NCBI GenBank assembly: GCA_937877595.1
Contig: CALFIY010000022.1
Coordinates: 1 to 34,814, forward strand
Source of the DNA: an uncultured Prevotella sp.
Lineage (GTDB): Bacteria > Bacteroidota > Bacteroidia > Bacteroidales > Bacteroidaceae
Direction of reading: 5' to 3'
DNA: 34,814 nucleotides
This document shows, in pieces, positions 22,390-30,586 of the stretch (positions within the stretch are counted from its first letter, which is position 1; each line of letters begins with the position of its first letter). Both the position numbers and the translations under genes were made by a program. The notes below the pieces were generated by a model, which did not search any database, was not told the DNA's origin, and worked only from the letters and a program-made list of their open reading frames with translations.

Positions 22390-24042
22390 ATGGAAAAGGT
22401 TATCATCTACCAGATCTTCACACGTCTCTTCGGCAATCGCAACACGTCTCGCATAGAGAACGGCACGATTGCCGAAAACGGTTGTGGAAAGATGGCCGAC
22501 ATCAACGACAAGGTGCTGGCCGACCTGAAGAAACTCGGTGTCAGTCACGTGTGGTATACCGGCGTGATACGCCATGCCACGCAGACCGACTATAGTGCAT
22601 ACGGCATTCCACGACAGCATCCTGCCGTGGTGAAAGGGCTGGCAGGCTCGCCATACGCCATCACCGACTACTACGACATCGACCCCGACCTGGCTACAGA
22701 CGTGGCAGCGCGCATGAGCGAGTTTGAACAACTCGTGGAGCGTTCGCACAAGGCTGGACTGAAAGTGATAATCGACTTCGTGCCTAATCACGTGGCACGC
22801 CAATACCACAGCATCTGCAAGCCGCGAGGCGTGAAAGACCTGGGACAGGGCGACGACCAGACGCAGGGCTTCCTGCCCGAGAAGAACAACTTCTACTACT
22901 GTCCGGGACAACGCTTTTCGCCATACTTCGACCTGTATCACGGCGAGAAAGAACCGTATATAGAAGAGCCTGCACGCGCTACAGGTAACGACTGCTTCCA
23001 TAACGCTCCGGGAAAAAACGACTGGTATGAAACGGTGAAACTGAACTACGGAGTAGACTACTACGCCGGCGGAACCCACCACTTCGAGCCGATGCCCGAC
23101 ACGTGGAAGAAGATGACCGACATACTGCTCTTCTGGGCCAAAAAAGGCATCGACGGCTTCAGATGCGACATGGCGGAAATGGTGCCTGCCGAATTCTGGG
23201 AGCACGCCACGCAGACAGTTAAGAAAAAGCACCGCGACATTGTGTTTATAGGCGAGGTGTACAATCCTGGCGAGTACCGCCACTACATAGCAGCAGGCTT
23301 CGACTGGCTATACGACAAGGTGGGAATGTACGACACCATGCGCAGCGTGATATGCCATCACGCACCAACGGAATCCATCAGCAGCGCTTGGCAGCAGACC
23401 GACGACATTCGCCAGCACATGCTCTACTTCCTGGAAAACCACGACGAGCAGCGCATAGCAAGCGACTTTTTTGCGGCAAATGCCGAAAGGGGAATACCAG
23501 CACTGGTAGCCTCGGCTCTGATGCAGCAAAACCCGTTCATGTTGTACTTCGCACAGGAATACGGCGAGCGCGGCATGGACCGCGAAGGCTTCTCTGGCAA
23601 CGACGGGCGCACCACCATATTCGACTACTGGAGCGTAGACTCTCTGTGCCGCGCTTCGCAGAAGAAACTCACCACCACAGAAAAACGCCTGCACGACATC
23701 TACAAGCGCACGCTAAACATAGCGCGCAGCGAGAAAGCCGTTTGCGAGGGCGTATTCTTCGATCTGATGTACGTCAATAGGCATCTGCAACGACAGTATG
23801 TTTTCCTGCGCAGGGCGAAAGGCGAACTGCTGTTGGTGGCCGTCAACTTCGACGACCGCGATGCAGAGATAAGCATCAACATCCCTGCACACGCCTTCGA
23901 CTACTTGAAGATAAAGCAGCAGCGCACTACTGCCACTTGCCTGCTGACACGCAAGAAGCAGCAGATGGAACTGCGCGACGACACTACAGTGAGCATGACG
24001 CTGCCTGCCTACGGTGCCAACGTTTGGAAAATGTCGCTCTAA
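22390..24042 (+). CDS. GH13 alpha-amylase family protein (cytoplasmic)
   Basis: The 550-residue protein has no signal peptide. All four GH13 regions are present: I DFVPNH (129-134), II GFRCD with nucleophile Asp260, III FIGEV with acid/base Glu289, and IV ENHDEQR with His351-Asp352. A C-terminal beta domain follows (LLLVAVNFDDRDAEISI). The enzyme probably acts on alpha-glucans or malto-oligosaccharides in the cytoplasm; exact specificity is not clear. It is the second gene in the fabD operon. Confidence 0.92.
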   Translation: MEKVIIYQIFTRLFGNRNTSRIENGTIAENGCGKMADINDKVLADLKKLGVSHVWYTGVIRHATQTDYSAYGIPRQHPAVVKGLAGSPYAITDYYDIDPDLATDVAARMSEFEQLVERSHKAGLKVIIDFVPNHVARQYHSICKPRGVKDLGQGDDQTQGFLPEKNNFYYCPGQRFSPYFDLYHGEKEPYIEEPARATGNDCFHNAPGKNDWYETVKLNYGVDYYAGGTHHFEPMPDTWKKMTDILLFWAKKGIDGFRCDMAEMVPAEFWEHATQTVKKKHRDIVFIGEVYNPGEYRHYIAAGFDWLYDKVGMYDTMRSVICHHAPTESISSAWQQTDDIRQHMLYFLENHDEQRIASDFFAANAERGIPALVASALMQQNPFMLYFAQEYGERGMDREGFSGNDGRTTIFDYWSVDSLCRASQKKLTTTEKRLHDIYKRTLNIARSEKAVCEGVFFDLMYVNRHLQRQYVFLRRAKGELLLVAVNFDDRDAEISINIPAHAFDYLKIKQQRTTATCLLTRKKQQMELRDDTTVSMTLPAYGANVWKMSL

Positions 24043-24046
24043 CACC

Positions 24047-24511
24047 ATGACAGACATTACACTCAACGAACACAACAAGGAGGAATTTCCTCCTGCGCAT
24101 ACTGCCGAACATCTGCTGAACCGCGTGATGCAGGAGATGTTTGGCTGCGAACGCAGTTACAATGCCCACGTGGAACGCAAGAAAAGCAAGATGAGTTTCC
24201 ACTTGGACAGCAAACCCACAAGACAAGAAGAAAAGGCTATCGAGCGCGAAATGCAACGCTTGATAGCCTTGGACTTGCCTGTAACCTTTGAATTCGTGGA
24301 GCGCAGCAACCTTCCAGAGGGAATAGATGCCAACCGGCTTCCTGCAGATGCCAGCGAAACGATACGCCTCGTGCGTATTGGCGACTACGACGTCTGTCCC
24401 TGCATTGGCCGCCACGTGCGCTCTACATCGCAGATAGGCCGTTTTGAAATGCTTGGAACGAACTGGGACGAGCACGAACGCTCGTTCCGAGTCCGTTTCA
24501 AGATAGTATGA
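24047..24511 (+). CDS. AlaX-type tRNA-editing domain protein
   Basis: The protein has 154 residues with the start at 24047; an earlier frame start lies inside the amylase gene. It carries the zinc-binding pattern of the alanyl/threonyl-tRNA synthetase second additional domain: HTAEH (His18, His22) and CIGRH (Cys119, His123). Free-standing AlaX proteins hydrolyse mischarged Ser- or Gly-tRNA(Ala). It lacks the N-terminal beta-barrel of longer AlaX types. The amylase stop is 4 bp upstream, so it is the third gene of the fabD operon. Substrate specificity is inferred only from the family. Confidence 0.85.
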   Translation: MTDITLNEHNKEEFPPAHTAEHLLNRVMQEMFGCERSYNAHVERKKSKMSFHLDSKPTRQEEKAIEREMQRLIALDLPVTFEFVERSNLPEGIDANRLPADASETIRLVRIGDYDVCPCIGRHVRSTSQIGRFEMLGTNWDEHERSFRVRFKIV

Positions 24512-24523
24512 CGCTCCTGACGT

Positions 24524-25879
24524 TTAGAACAGGAACGTACGCACCAACCAGTAGCACAGTATGCCTGCGAGATAGCCCACAAAGGCTATCCAAGTTATCT
24601 TCTTCATGTACCAGCCGAAGGTAATCTTCTCCAGGCCCATGACAACAACGCCGGCAGCAGAGCCAATGATAAGCATGGAACCGCCAACACCGGCACAGTA
24701 GGCGAGCAACTGCCAGAAAATACCGTCGACAGCCATTGCGCCATCGGCAGCAACAGGATACATTCCCATGCAACCAGCCACAAGGGGTACGTTGTCGACT
24801 ATTGACGAAAGCACACCGATTATTCCGGTAATGAGATAGTAGTTTCCTTCAAAAGCACTGTCAAGTCCTGTTCCGAGCATAGTGAGTACGCCAATCGTTT
24901 CAAGGCATCCAACGGCCATCAAAATGCCAAGGAAGAAAAGAATGGTGTCCATATCGATTCGCGAAAGCATTTTCGACACACGTTTCTGAGTGCCCCTGTT
25001 ATCTGCAGTGTCTTCGCTCTCTTGATGAATACGTGTGTAGAATATCTCCGTGACCGTCCAGAGTACGCCAAGAACCAACAGGATTCCGACAAACGGTGGC
25101 AGATGGGTGATGGTCTTGAAGATAGGAACGAATATCAGTCCACCTACGCCAAGGAAAAAGATTGCCTTGCGCTGCGCAGCAGAAAGGCTGTCGGCCTCGG
25201 CAAGCACGGTGGTCTCTGTCTGTGCCTCGAGTTGACCTTTCAGCGACAGCGACAAAATGTAGGCCGGCAATACCATCGAGACAAGCGACGGAATAAAGAT
25301 CTCTGTGATTACTCCTGCTGCTGTGATGACTCCTTTATTCCATAGCATGATTGTCGTCACATCGCCAATAGGCGAGAAAGCACCGCCGGAATTAGCGGCA
25401 ATGATGACGAGAGCAGCGTAGATGATGCGGTCTTTCTTGTCGTCGACGAGTTTGCGCAAGATCATTATCATCACGATAGAGGTGGTGAGATTGTCAAGTA
25501 TGGCCGACAAGATGAAAGTCATAAATGCGATGCGCCACAGCAGCGAACGCTTCGACTTTGTCTGCAGTGTGTCGCGCACAAAGTTGAAACCGCCGTTCTG
25601 ATCAACGAGTTCCACTATCGTCATTGCTCCCATAAGGAAGAAGAGAGTAGTGCTGGTGCTGCCCAGATGATGCTCTATCACCTTACTCACGGCTGCTGCG
25701 ATATTGTCGCCTACGGCATCAGAAACATAACTGCCGGGGTCGAACATGAAAAGCGTCCAACAGCCTACGAACATAAGCAGTGCGATGGCTGCCTTGTTGA
25801 TTTTCGTCAGACTTTCGATGGCTATGCAGAAATAACCGATGCAGAAGAGTACGACGATACAGATTGTTAATGTTGACAT
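24524..25879 (-). CDS. nhaD: NhaD-type Na+/H+ antiporter
   Basis: This 451-residue membrane protein of the ion transporter superfamily has about 11-12 hydrophobic helices. Diagnostic NhaD segments are LFFLMGAMTIVELVDQNGGF, FILSAILDNLTTSIVM, IIAANSGGAFSPIGDVTTIM and the later GVLSSIVDNVPLVAGCMGMY. It exports Na+ (or Li+) in exchange for protons at the inner membrane. It lies 59 bp downstream of the GH106 gene on the same strand. No clear TAnnTTTG box was found before it, so it may be read through from the glycosidase genes. Confidence 0.94.
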   Translation of the reverse strand: MSTLTICIVVLFCIGYFCIAIESLTKINKAAIALLMFVGCWTLFMFDPGSYVSDAVGDNIAAAVSKVIEHHLGSTSTTLFFLMGAMTIVELVDQNGGFNFVRDTLQTKSKRSLLWRIAFMTFILSAILDNLTTSIVMIMILRKLVDDKKDRIIYAALVIIAANSGGAFSPIGDVTTIMLWNKGVITAAGVITEIFIPSLVSMVLPAYILSLSLKGQLEAQTETTVLAEADSLSAAQRKAIFFLGVGGLIFVPIFKTITHLPPFVGILLVLGVLWTVTEIFYTRIHQESEDTADNRGTQKRVSKMLSRIDMDTILFFLGILMAVGCLETIGVLTMLGTGLDSAFEGNYYLITGIIGVLSSIVDNVPLVAGCMGMYPVAADGAMAVDGIFWQLLAYCAGVGGSMLIIGSAAGVVVMGLEKITFGWYMKKITWIAFVGYLAGILCYWLVRTFLF

Positions 25880-25938
25880 GATTGTTTAAGTATATAAATA
25901 GTTTGTTTTGTAGAAGCAGATGCTTTTTGTCCGCCGGA

Positions 25939-28659
25939 TTAGCGGCTGACAAGTTTTACAGGCGAGTTGAGTCCGCTCGGCATGGGCTGCCAGTCGGCAT
26001 AGGTCGTCTTCTTGTAGTTAATATCCACTACGTTTATCTCCTTCATCTTGCGCCACAGCACGCCACGGCGGTCAAGATCGCTGATGCGGTTGGCAGGCAA
26101 ATTAGTAACTTCTATGCGCAGCGTGTTCTTGCCTTTCTGGAGAGCCGTGCCGCAGTCGAGCACGAAGGGAACAGCCCATGCACATCCCAAATACACATTA
26201 TTGATGTACACGCGCGCGCTCTCGCGCACGTCACCAAGTTCTATCTGCCACTGGCGTGCTGCCTGCTGTTTGCTGAGAGAGAAAGTGGTGGTATAGACGC
26301 CTGTTCCCATGGTGACGGCAACAGAGTCGCCGAGCGTCTCCCATGTCTGGAGTTTGTTCAGATGGTATGCCTCAGCCACGCGTGGTGCCTCGTCAGTGAA
26401 GGTGAGTGTCCATGGAGTGTCTATCTCTATCTCCTCGCGCGGCAATGCTGCTGTTGCCGTCTGTGCAGCAGCGGCAGTCTCACCAGAAGCGGCAGCGGCG
26501 CTGGTGGCTGTCTTCAGGATTATGCTCTCGCCCGAGCGCAGAGACAAGTGTACCTTGCCGCCTGCCTTGATGGTAGCAGGGCGGATATTGCCTGTCATCG
26601 GGTCGAAAAGCGTGGCGCTTTTGAAATCGACAGCAAGCGGAACGTCTGCCTCAATATCGTTGGGAGTAAGATTGGCTATGAAATAGTGGTGACCATCGTG
26701 GTTGCTGCGGCGAATGGCCTTCAGTCCCCACTGTGTTTTCATCGGTTCAGGACGGGCGGCAGCCTTCATCTTGTCGACATCAACGCCATAGATGACATGG
26801 GCGCCGAGCGACTGCAGCGAATCAATGTGTAACTTGACACTGGCAGGCATATTGCCACTGCCGGGAATTATCAGGGCGCGATAGCGCGTGCCTGCAGCAG
26901 TCTTAAGTATGCCGCCGCTGTAGGTGACACCCATAAGCAGGCGCTCAGAAATGTAGTCGCAATCGAAGCCAGCCTTGTCTATGTCGATGATAGCCTGACG
27001 GAATTCCGGCGCCAGTTTTCCCATGGCATGGATAGAGAACTGCATCAACAGTTTATGGGTATTTTTCTGCCACATATCGCGTATTGGCAGATAGACAAGG
27101 AAGTCGTTGTCGGGCTGGCCCCACTGCAGGAAACTCTGGCAACGCTCCACATACTGCGTGAAGTAGCCTGCGTCGCGCCAAATGCTGTTAGTAGGACTCA
27201 TATCAATGCTGGCATAAAACTTCCAGCCTGGCCAGGGATCGTTTTTAGGCGAGTAGGCTGTGCCGTGGAAGAACATGTGGTTCACACCGGCGCAGAACAT
27301 CAGGTCGAGATCAGGCTTGAGTTGCGACAACGATGTACGGAAATGTTCTGTAAGCCATGTAAACGTCTCGCTGCTGGTGAATGGCTTTCCGCAAACGTGC
27401 GCCGCCGACGGTGCATACTTGAACATGGAATAGTCGGAGTCGTTTTTGCGAGTCTTTCCAGGGTCTGTGCGAAGCCCCTTAATGCCAAGGTCGCTAAGAC
27501 CAAAGCCTTCTATCTCGGGAATGTCCACAGCAGCATAGCAATCAATGAGATTTGCCGGTGAGCCGTGTGCTTGATTGCGCGTTATAGCGCCATGGGAGTG
27601 AGCCCACGCAGTCCACTGCTCTGTAAAATTCTCAAGCAGCAGGTCGCCAAGCGTTTCGCGGTAGTCGCTCACCACCTCTGGCCATCCGCAGATGAGGTGG
27701 TAGAGATATTCCTCAAGCCTGTAGCCGCGGCGCTTTGCAAATTCATCAAGGAGAGTGGGCGTCCATGTGGCGTCGCTCACCTCGTAGGAATCGTTGAAGA
27801 AGGTGTGGGGATAAGGGGTGGCCGTGCGCTCGAAGGCATCGCTGATATGCTTAAGGTAATTAGCCACTGCCGTACTGTCGAAATGGTCGATTACCCAGCC
27901 CTCGCCACCTGGCGCGGCGCGCTTTACCTTCATCACGCCGTAGCGAGCGTAAAGCGCCACGATATATACGTCGTCGCCCAGAAACGCAGGCTTTTTTATG
28001 TTCAGTTTACCGTCTTTTACATAACCTGTAATGTCAGTTCCCCTCGGTATATTCTGCAAATGAGCCTGTATTTCTGCCTTTGTGAGATCCTTCAAAGGCT
28101 TTTTTGTAGTGTCGGGCTTCCAGTTGGCAAAAGCCATCACCTTTACCAGTTTGCTGTACTTGCGGTCTTTCTCCGGTGCAGAGATGTCAAGGTCTGCTAT
28201 AGGGGCACCTCGCTTGTTGGAAAAACTGCGCTGAACAAAAACCATCTTGCTTGCCGATTCCTCAAGAGGCACCCAAGGACCGCCAAAAGGCCATCCCGTA
28301 CCCGTGGCCATGTCGATTTCGATGTTCATTTGCTTTCCGTTGCGCTGTACCTCGCGCAACATTTCCATCCACTTGTCAGACAGGTATGGAATATCGTTGG
28401 CGTCGTTTCCCTGTACACCATAGAGCGGTGTTATTTCGAGCGCGCGTATTCCGTGGTCGGCATACTGCTGCATATTCCACTGCAGGTTTTCCTTGTCTAC
28501 GGCAGAACCCATCCACCACCAGCGCGCGCCGGCACCTGCTTCGCGCAATGGCGTCGGCCACTGCTGTGCCGAGGCGGAGAAATAACCGGATGAAATCGAT
28601 GACGGCAGCAATGCCGCGAAGAGTAGCAGCAGGAGGCTGCGGTTCAGTGATGATGACAT
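25939..28659 (-). CDS. GH106-type alpha-L-rhamnosidase
   Basis: The protein has 906 residues with an N-terminal signal peptide (LLLLLFAALLPSSISS, then SASAQQ). The family pattern is seen as ARWWWMGSAVDKENLQWNM, GIRALEITPLYG and DMATGTGWPFGGPWV in the first 150 residues. The long middle part forms the catalytic barrel. An alanine-rich linker lies at about 715-740, followed by a C-terminal jelly-roll domain (ARVYINNVYLGCAWAVPF, NTLRIEVTNLPANRISDLDR) like GH2 sugar-binding domains. The enzyme would release L-rhamnose from pectin side chains or rhamnogalacturonan in the periplasm. It follows the GH105 gene after 14 bp. Confidence 0.88.
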   Translation of the reverse strand: MSSSLNRSLLLLLFAALLPSSISSGYFSASAQQWPTPLREAGAGARWWWMGSAVDKENLQWNMQQYADHGIRALEITPLYGVQGNDANDIPYLSDKWMEMLREVQRNGKQMNIEIDMATGTGWPFGGPWVPLEESASKMVFVQRSFSNKRGAPIADLDISAPEKDRKYSKLVKVMAFANWKPDTTKKPLKDLTKAEIQAHLQNIPRGTDITGYVKDGKLNIKKPAFLGDDVYIVALYARYGVMKVKRAAPGGEGWVIDHFDSTAVANYLKHISDAFERTATPYPHTFFNDSYEVSDATWTPTLLDEFAKRRGYRLEEYLYHLICGWPEVVSDYRETLGDLLLENFTEQWTAWAHSHGAITRNQAHGSPANLIDCYAAVDIPEIEGFGLSDLGIKGLRTDPGKTRKNDSDYSMFKYAPSAAHVCGKPFTSSETFTWLTEHFRTSLSQLKPDLDLMFCAGVNHMFFHGTAYSPKNDPWPGWKFYASIDMSPTNSIWRDAGYFTQYVERCQSFLQWGQPDNDFLVYLPIRDMWQKNTHKLLMQFSIHAMGKLAPEFRQAIIDIDKAGFDCDYISERLLMGVTYSGGILKTAAGTRYRALIIPGSGNMPASVKLHIDSLQSLGAHVIYGVDVDKMKAAARPEPMKTQWGLKAIRRSNHDGHHYFIANLTPNDIEADVPLAVDFKSATLFDPMTGNIRPATIKAGGKVHLSLRSGESIILKTATSAAAASGETAAAAQTATAALPREEIEIDTPWTLTFTDEAPRVAEAYHLNKLQTWETLGDSVAVTMGTGVYTTTFSLSKQQAARQWQIELGDVRESARVYINNVYLGCAWAVPFVLDCGTALQKGKNTLRIEVTNLPANRISDLDRRGVLWRKMKEINVVDINYKKTTYADWQPMPSGLNSPVKLVSR

Positions 28660-28673
28660 ATCTGGAGAGGGGT

Positions 28674-29840
28674 TTATTTCTTGTGGGTCAGTTTGTAGTA
28701 TTCCGTGGCACCAAGCAGGAAACAGCCAGTACCGTAGTCTTCAAAGTCGGGCACCTTGTCGTACGAGAGGGGTTGCCCTGCAGAGGGGTCCTTGCCCGTT
28801 CCCTGGTTCCATCCAAGGAAGCCGTCGCTGTGTACGCACTTTGTGAGAGCCTGCCAGGCGCGGTCGCATGCCGGGCGATACTTCTTTGCCTTCAGTAAGC
28901 CTTGCTGTATTCCCCATGACATGCCATACAGGAAAAGTGCCGTGCCCGTCATCTCCGGTCCGGCGTAAGTTGTCGGCGACACAAGGCTTACGCCCCAGAA
29001 GCCGTCGTCATGCTGGCAGTTTAGCAGGGCTTCGCTCATCATCAGGAAGTCCTGTTTCAGAAGTTTATACTCATTACTCTTCTTCGGCAACTGGTTCATC
29101 GAGCGCACCAGGGCGGCATACACCCAGCCGTTGCCACGGCTCCAGTAGCAGTTCTGTCCGTCTTTCTCCTTATATGGCGGAACATAGTCGGCATCGCGCC
29201 ACCAGAGTCCCTCGGCAGTGTTGAAAAGTCCGCCGCCACACTCGTTGCGACTCCAGAGATACATTTTTATGCCATGGTCGCGGTAGCGGTTGTCGCCCGT
29301 AAGGTTTGCCACCTGCATATATAGCGGCAATGCCATCTGTATTGCGTCTATCCACGTCCACCAGCCGTAAAGTGAGTTTACCTCGGTCTTTGCCTTTGGC
29401 GTTGACGTCTGTTTCTTTGTATTTGGCGTCTGCATCTGATGGTCGAGATTAGCCACTACGTTTCCGAGAAGTTCCTGATAGGTCTTGCCCGTAAACGGCA
29501 GAAGTTCGACGTAAGTCTGTGCACAGCACTGGTCGTCGGCATCACATGTGGTAATACCGTTGCGAGGAGTCCATTTGTGGAAGTTGGCCCACCACAGCGC
29601 GTAGTCTACGTATCTCTTCTGCGGGTCTATGGTGTTCAGCGCCATCAGGCCTTCATAGTACACAGCGCGTGTCCACAGCGACGAAGGCCGCACCTTGTTT
29701 ACATTGGTTGGCACCGTCGGGTCGCTGTATTTTGCCATGAAATAATCGTTTGTCAACTGTGCCGTCTGGAGTACAGCGTCCTGGGCATGTACTGTCATTG
29801 CGAGGCACCACGCCACCAGTGATAAGAAGATGCGCATCAT
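28674..29840 (-). CDS. GH105 unsaturated rhamnogalacturonyl hydrolase
   Basis: The protein has 388 residues with a signal peptide (MMRIFLSLVAWCLAMTVHAQ). It is an (alpha/alpha)6-barrel of the GH88/GH105 type: DDQCCAQTYVELLPF, WTWIDAIQMALPLY with Asp165 as probable catalytic acid, and CYWSRGNGWVYAALVRSM (WSRGNGW at 233-239), then GPEMTGTALFLYGMSWGI. It hydrolyses the unsaturated galacturonyl end left by rhamnogalacturonan lyase. With the GH106 gene it forms a pectin-degrading pair. No SusC/SusD genes are in the window. A perfect-consensus promoter lies 42 bp upstream. Confidence 0.93.
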   Translation of the reverse strand: MMRIFLSLVAWCLAMTVHAQDAVLQTAQLTNDYFMAKYSDPTVPTNVNKVRPSSLWTRAVYYEGLMALNTIDPQKRYVDYALWWANFHKWTPRNGITTCDADDQCCAQTYVELLPFTGKTYQELLGNVVANLDHQMQTPNTKKQTSTPKAKTEVNSLYGWWTWIDAIQMALPLYMQVANLTGDNRYRDHGIKMYLWSRNECGGGLFNTAEGLWWRDADYVPPYKEKDGQNCYWSRGNGWVYAALVRSMNQLPKKSNEYKLLKQDFLMMSEALLNCQHDDGFWGVSLVSPTTYAGPEMTGTALFLYGMSWGIQQGLLKAKKYRPACDRAWQALTKCVHSDGFLGWNQGTGKDPSAGQPLSYDKVPDFEDYGTGCFLLGATEYYKLTHKK

Positions 29841-29882
29841 TTTAGGGAAGTATTAGGTGATGTTTGTAGTAGATTTACTCAG

Positions 29883-29913
29883 CAAAGTTACGAACAAGTG
29901 CGCGGATTACAAA
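29883..29913 (-). promoter_or_regulatory. Full-consensus promoter for GH105-GH106
   Basis: On the minus strand: TTTG (29913-29910), exactly 19 bases, TAACTTTG (29890-29883). It fits the Bacteroidetes TTTG-N19-TAnnTTTG signature and gives a leader of about 40 bases. Confidence 0.8.
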
Positions 29914-30005
29914 AAAATATTTAATTTTTTTACTGCTCCTCACACACATCTGCCGACAGGCGTACAAAAACTCCCTGCCGTTCACGCCAAAGTATACAAA
30001 AAAGT

Positions 30006-30050
30006 GTAGCCACATATCACTCCCGCATTTTTCGGGTGATACATGGCTAC
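30006..30050 (-). terminator. Intrinsic terminator downstream of rpsT
   Basis: On the minus strand a long hairpin (outer stem GTAGCCA/TGGCTAC, inner TGATA/TATCA and CGGG/CCCG, A-rich loop) is followed by ACTTTTTTG. It lies 46 bp after the rpsT stop. The remainder of 29841-30095 holds the GH105 promoter and no gene. Confidence 0.8.
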
Positions 30051-30095
30051 AAGAAATCTATGGCTTGCGCTCTTTCCCGGCGCTTCACCGCCAGT

Positions 30096-30347
30096 TTAGA
30101 GTTGGCTGATGTGCTGAGCAAGGCTCGACTTGATGTTGGCAGCCTTGTTCTTGTGGATGATATTTGTCTTCGCCAGTTTGTCCAGCATCTTCTGGACGGT
30201 TGGATATAACTTAGCGGCCTCGTCCTTGTTGGTCATGGCACGCAGTTTGCGCACAGCGTTGCGCATTGTCTTTGCATAATAGTGATTATGCTCGGCCCTT
30301 GTCTTGTCCTGACGAATTCTCTTCAGGGATGATTTGTGATTTGCCAT
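30096..30347 (-). CDS. rpsT: 30S ribosomal protein S20
   Basis: The 83-residue basic protein starts at 30347 with MANHKSSLKRIRQDK and ends KSSLAQHISQL, the normal length and pattern of S20. A longer frame to 30515 runs through the tRNA and is rejected. S20 binds 16S rRNA at the bottom of the 30S body. It lies 62 bp after tRNA-Glu and probably shares its transcript. The leader between tRNA and ATG contains the near-repeat GGCGTAAGCAAAA / GGCGTAAAGCGAAAA. Confidence 0.97.
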   Translation of the reverse strand: MANHKSSLKRIRQDKTRAEHNHYYAKTMRNAVRKLRAMTNKDEAAKLYPTVQKMLDKLAKTNIIHKNKAANIKSSLAQHISQL

Positions 30348-30409
30348 CTTTAATATGTTATGTTTATTCTTTTTTCGCTTTACGCCCTTTTGCTTACGCC
30401 TTTTTGTTG

Positions 30410-30481
30410 TAGTCCCTAGGAGAGTCGAACTCCTCTTTAGAGAATGAAAATCTCTCGTCCTAACCGATAGACGAAGGGACC
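30410..30481 (-). tRNA. tRNA-Glu (anticodon UUC)
   Basis: A complete cloverleaf is read on the minus strand. The acceptor arm is GGTCCCT with AGGGACT (first pair G-U), the anticodon stem AGAGA/TCTCT with loop TTTTCAT giving anticodon TTC, and the T arm GGAGTTCGACTCTCC. The discriminator is A at 30410; CCA is not encoded (CAA follows). It is transcribed ahead of rpsT from the promoter at 30502-30532. Confidence 0.97.
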
Positions 30482-30501
30482 AAAGGCTATTTTTGCGGCT
30501 G

Positions 30502-30532
30502 CAAAGGTACGGCAAATTTTCTGACCGACAAA
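30502..30532 (-). promoter_or_regulatory. Full-consensus promoter for tRNA-Glu and rpsT
   Basis: On the minus strand: TTTG (30532-30529), exactly 19 bases, TACCTTTG (30509-30502). The -7 box lies 20 bp before the 5' end of the tRNA. Confidence 0.8.
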
Positions 30533-30573
30533 ATTTTCTTCATTAAAAATGCTGCCAAACACGCATTTTTTTA

Positions 30574-30581
30574 TAATTTTG
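30574..30581 (+). promoter_or_regulatory. -7 box of recO
   Basis: TAATTTTG matches TAnnTTTG. Only five bases separate it from the GTG start at 30587 (eight from the TTG at 30590), so the transcript is probably leaderless. No TTTG at -33 is visible. Confidence 0.6.
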
Positions 30582-30586
30582 TCGCT

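Noticed and set aside
22303..23283. Long minus-strand open frame opposite the amylase
   Set aside because: All four GH13 catalytic regions are on the plus strand.
30348..30515. N-terminal extension of S20 through the tRNA
   Set aside because: The extension is the tRNA-Glu read as protein. S20 starts at MANHKSS.
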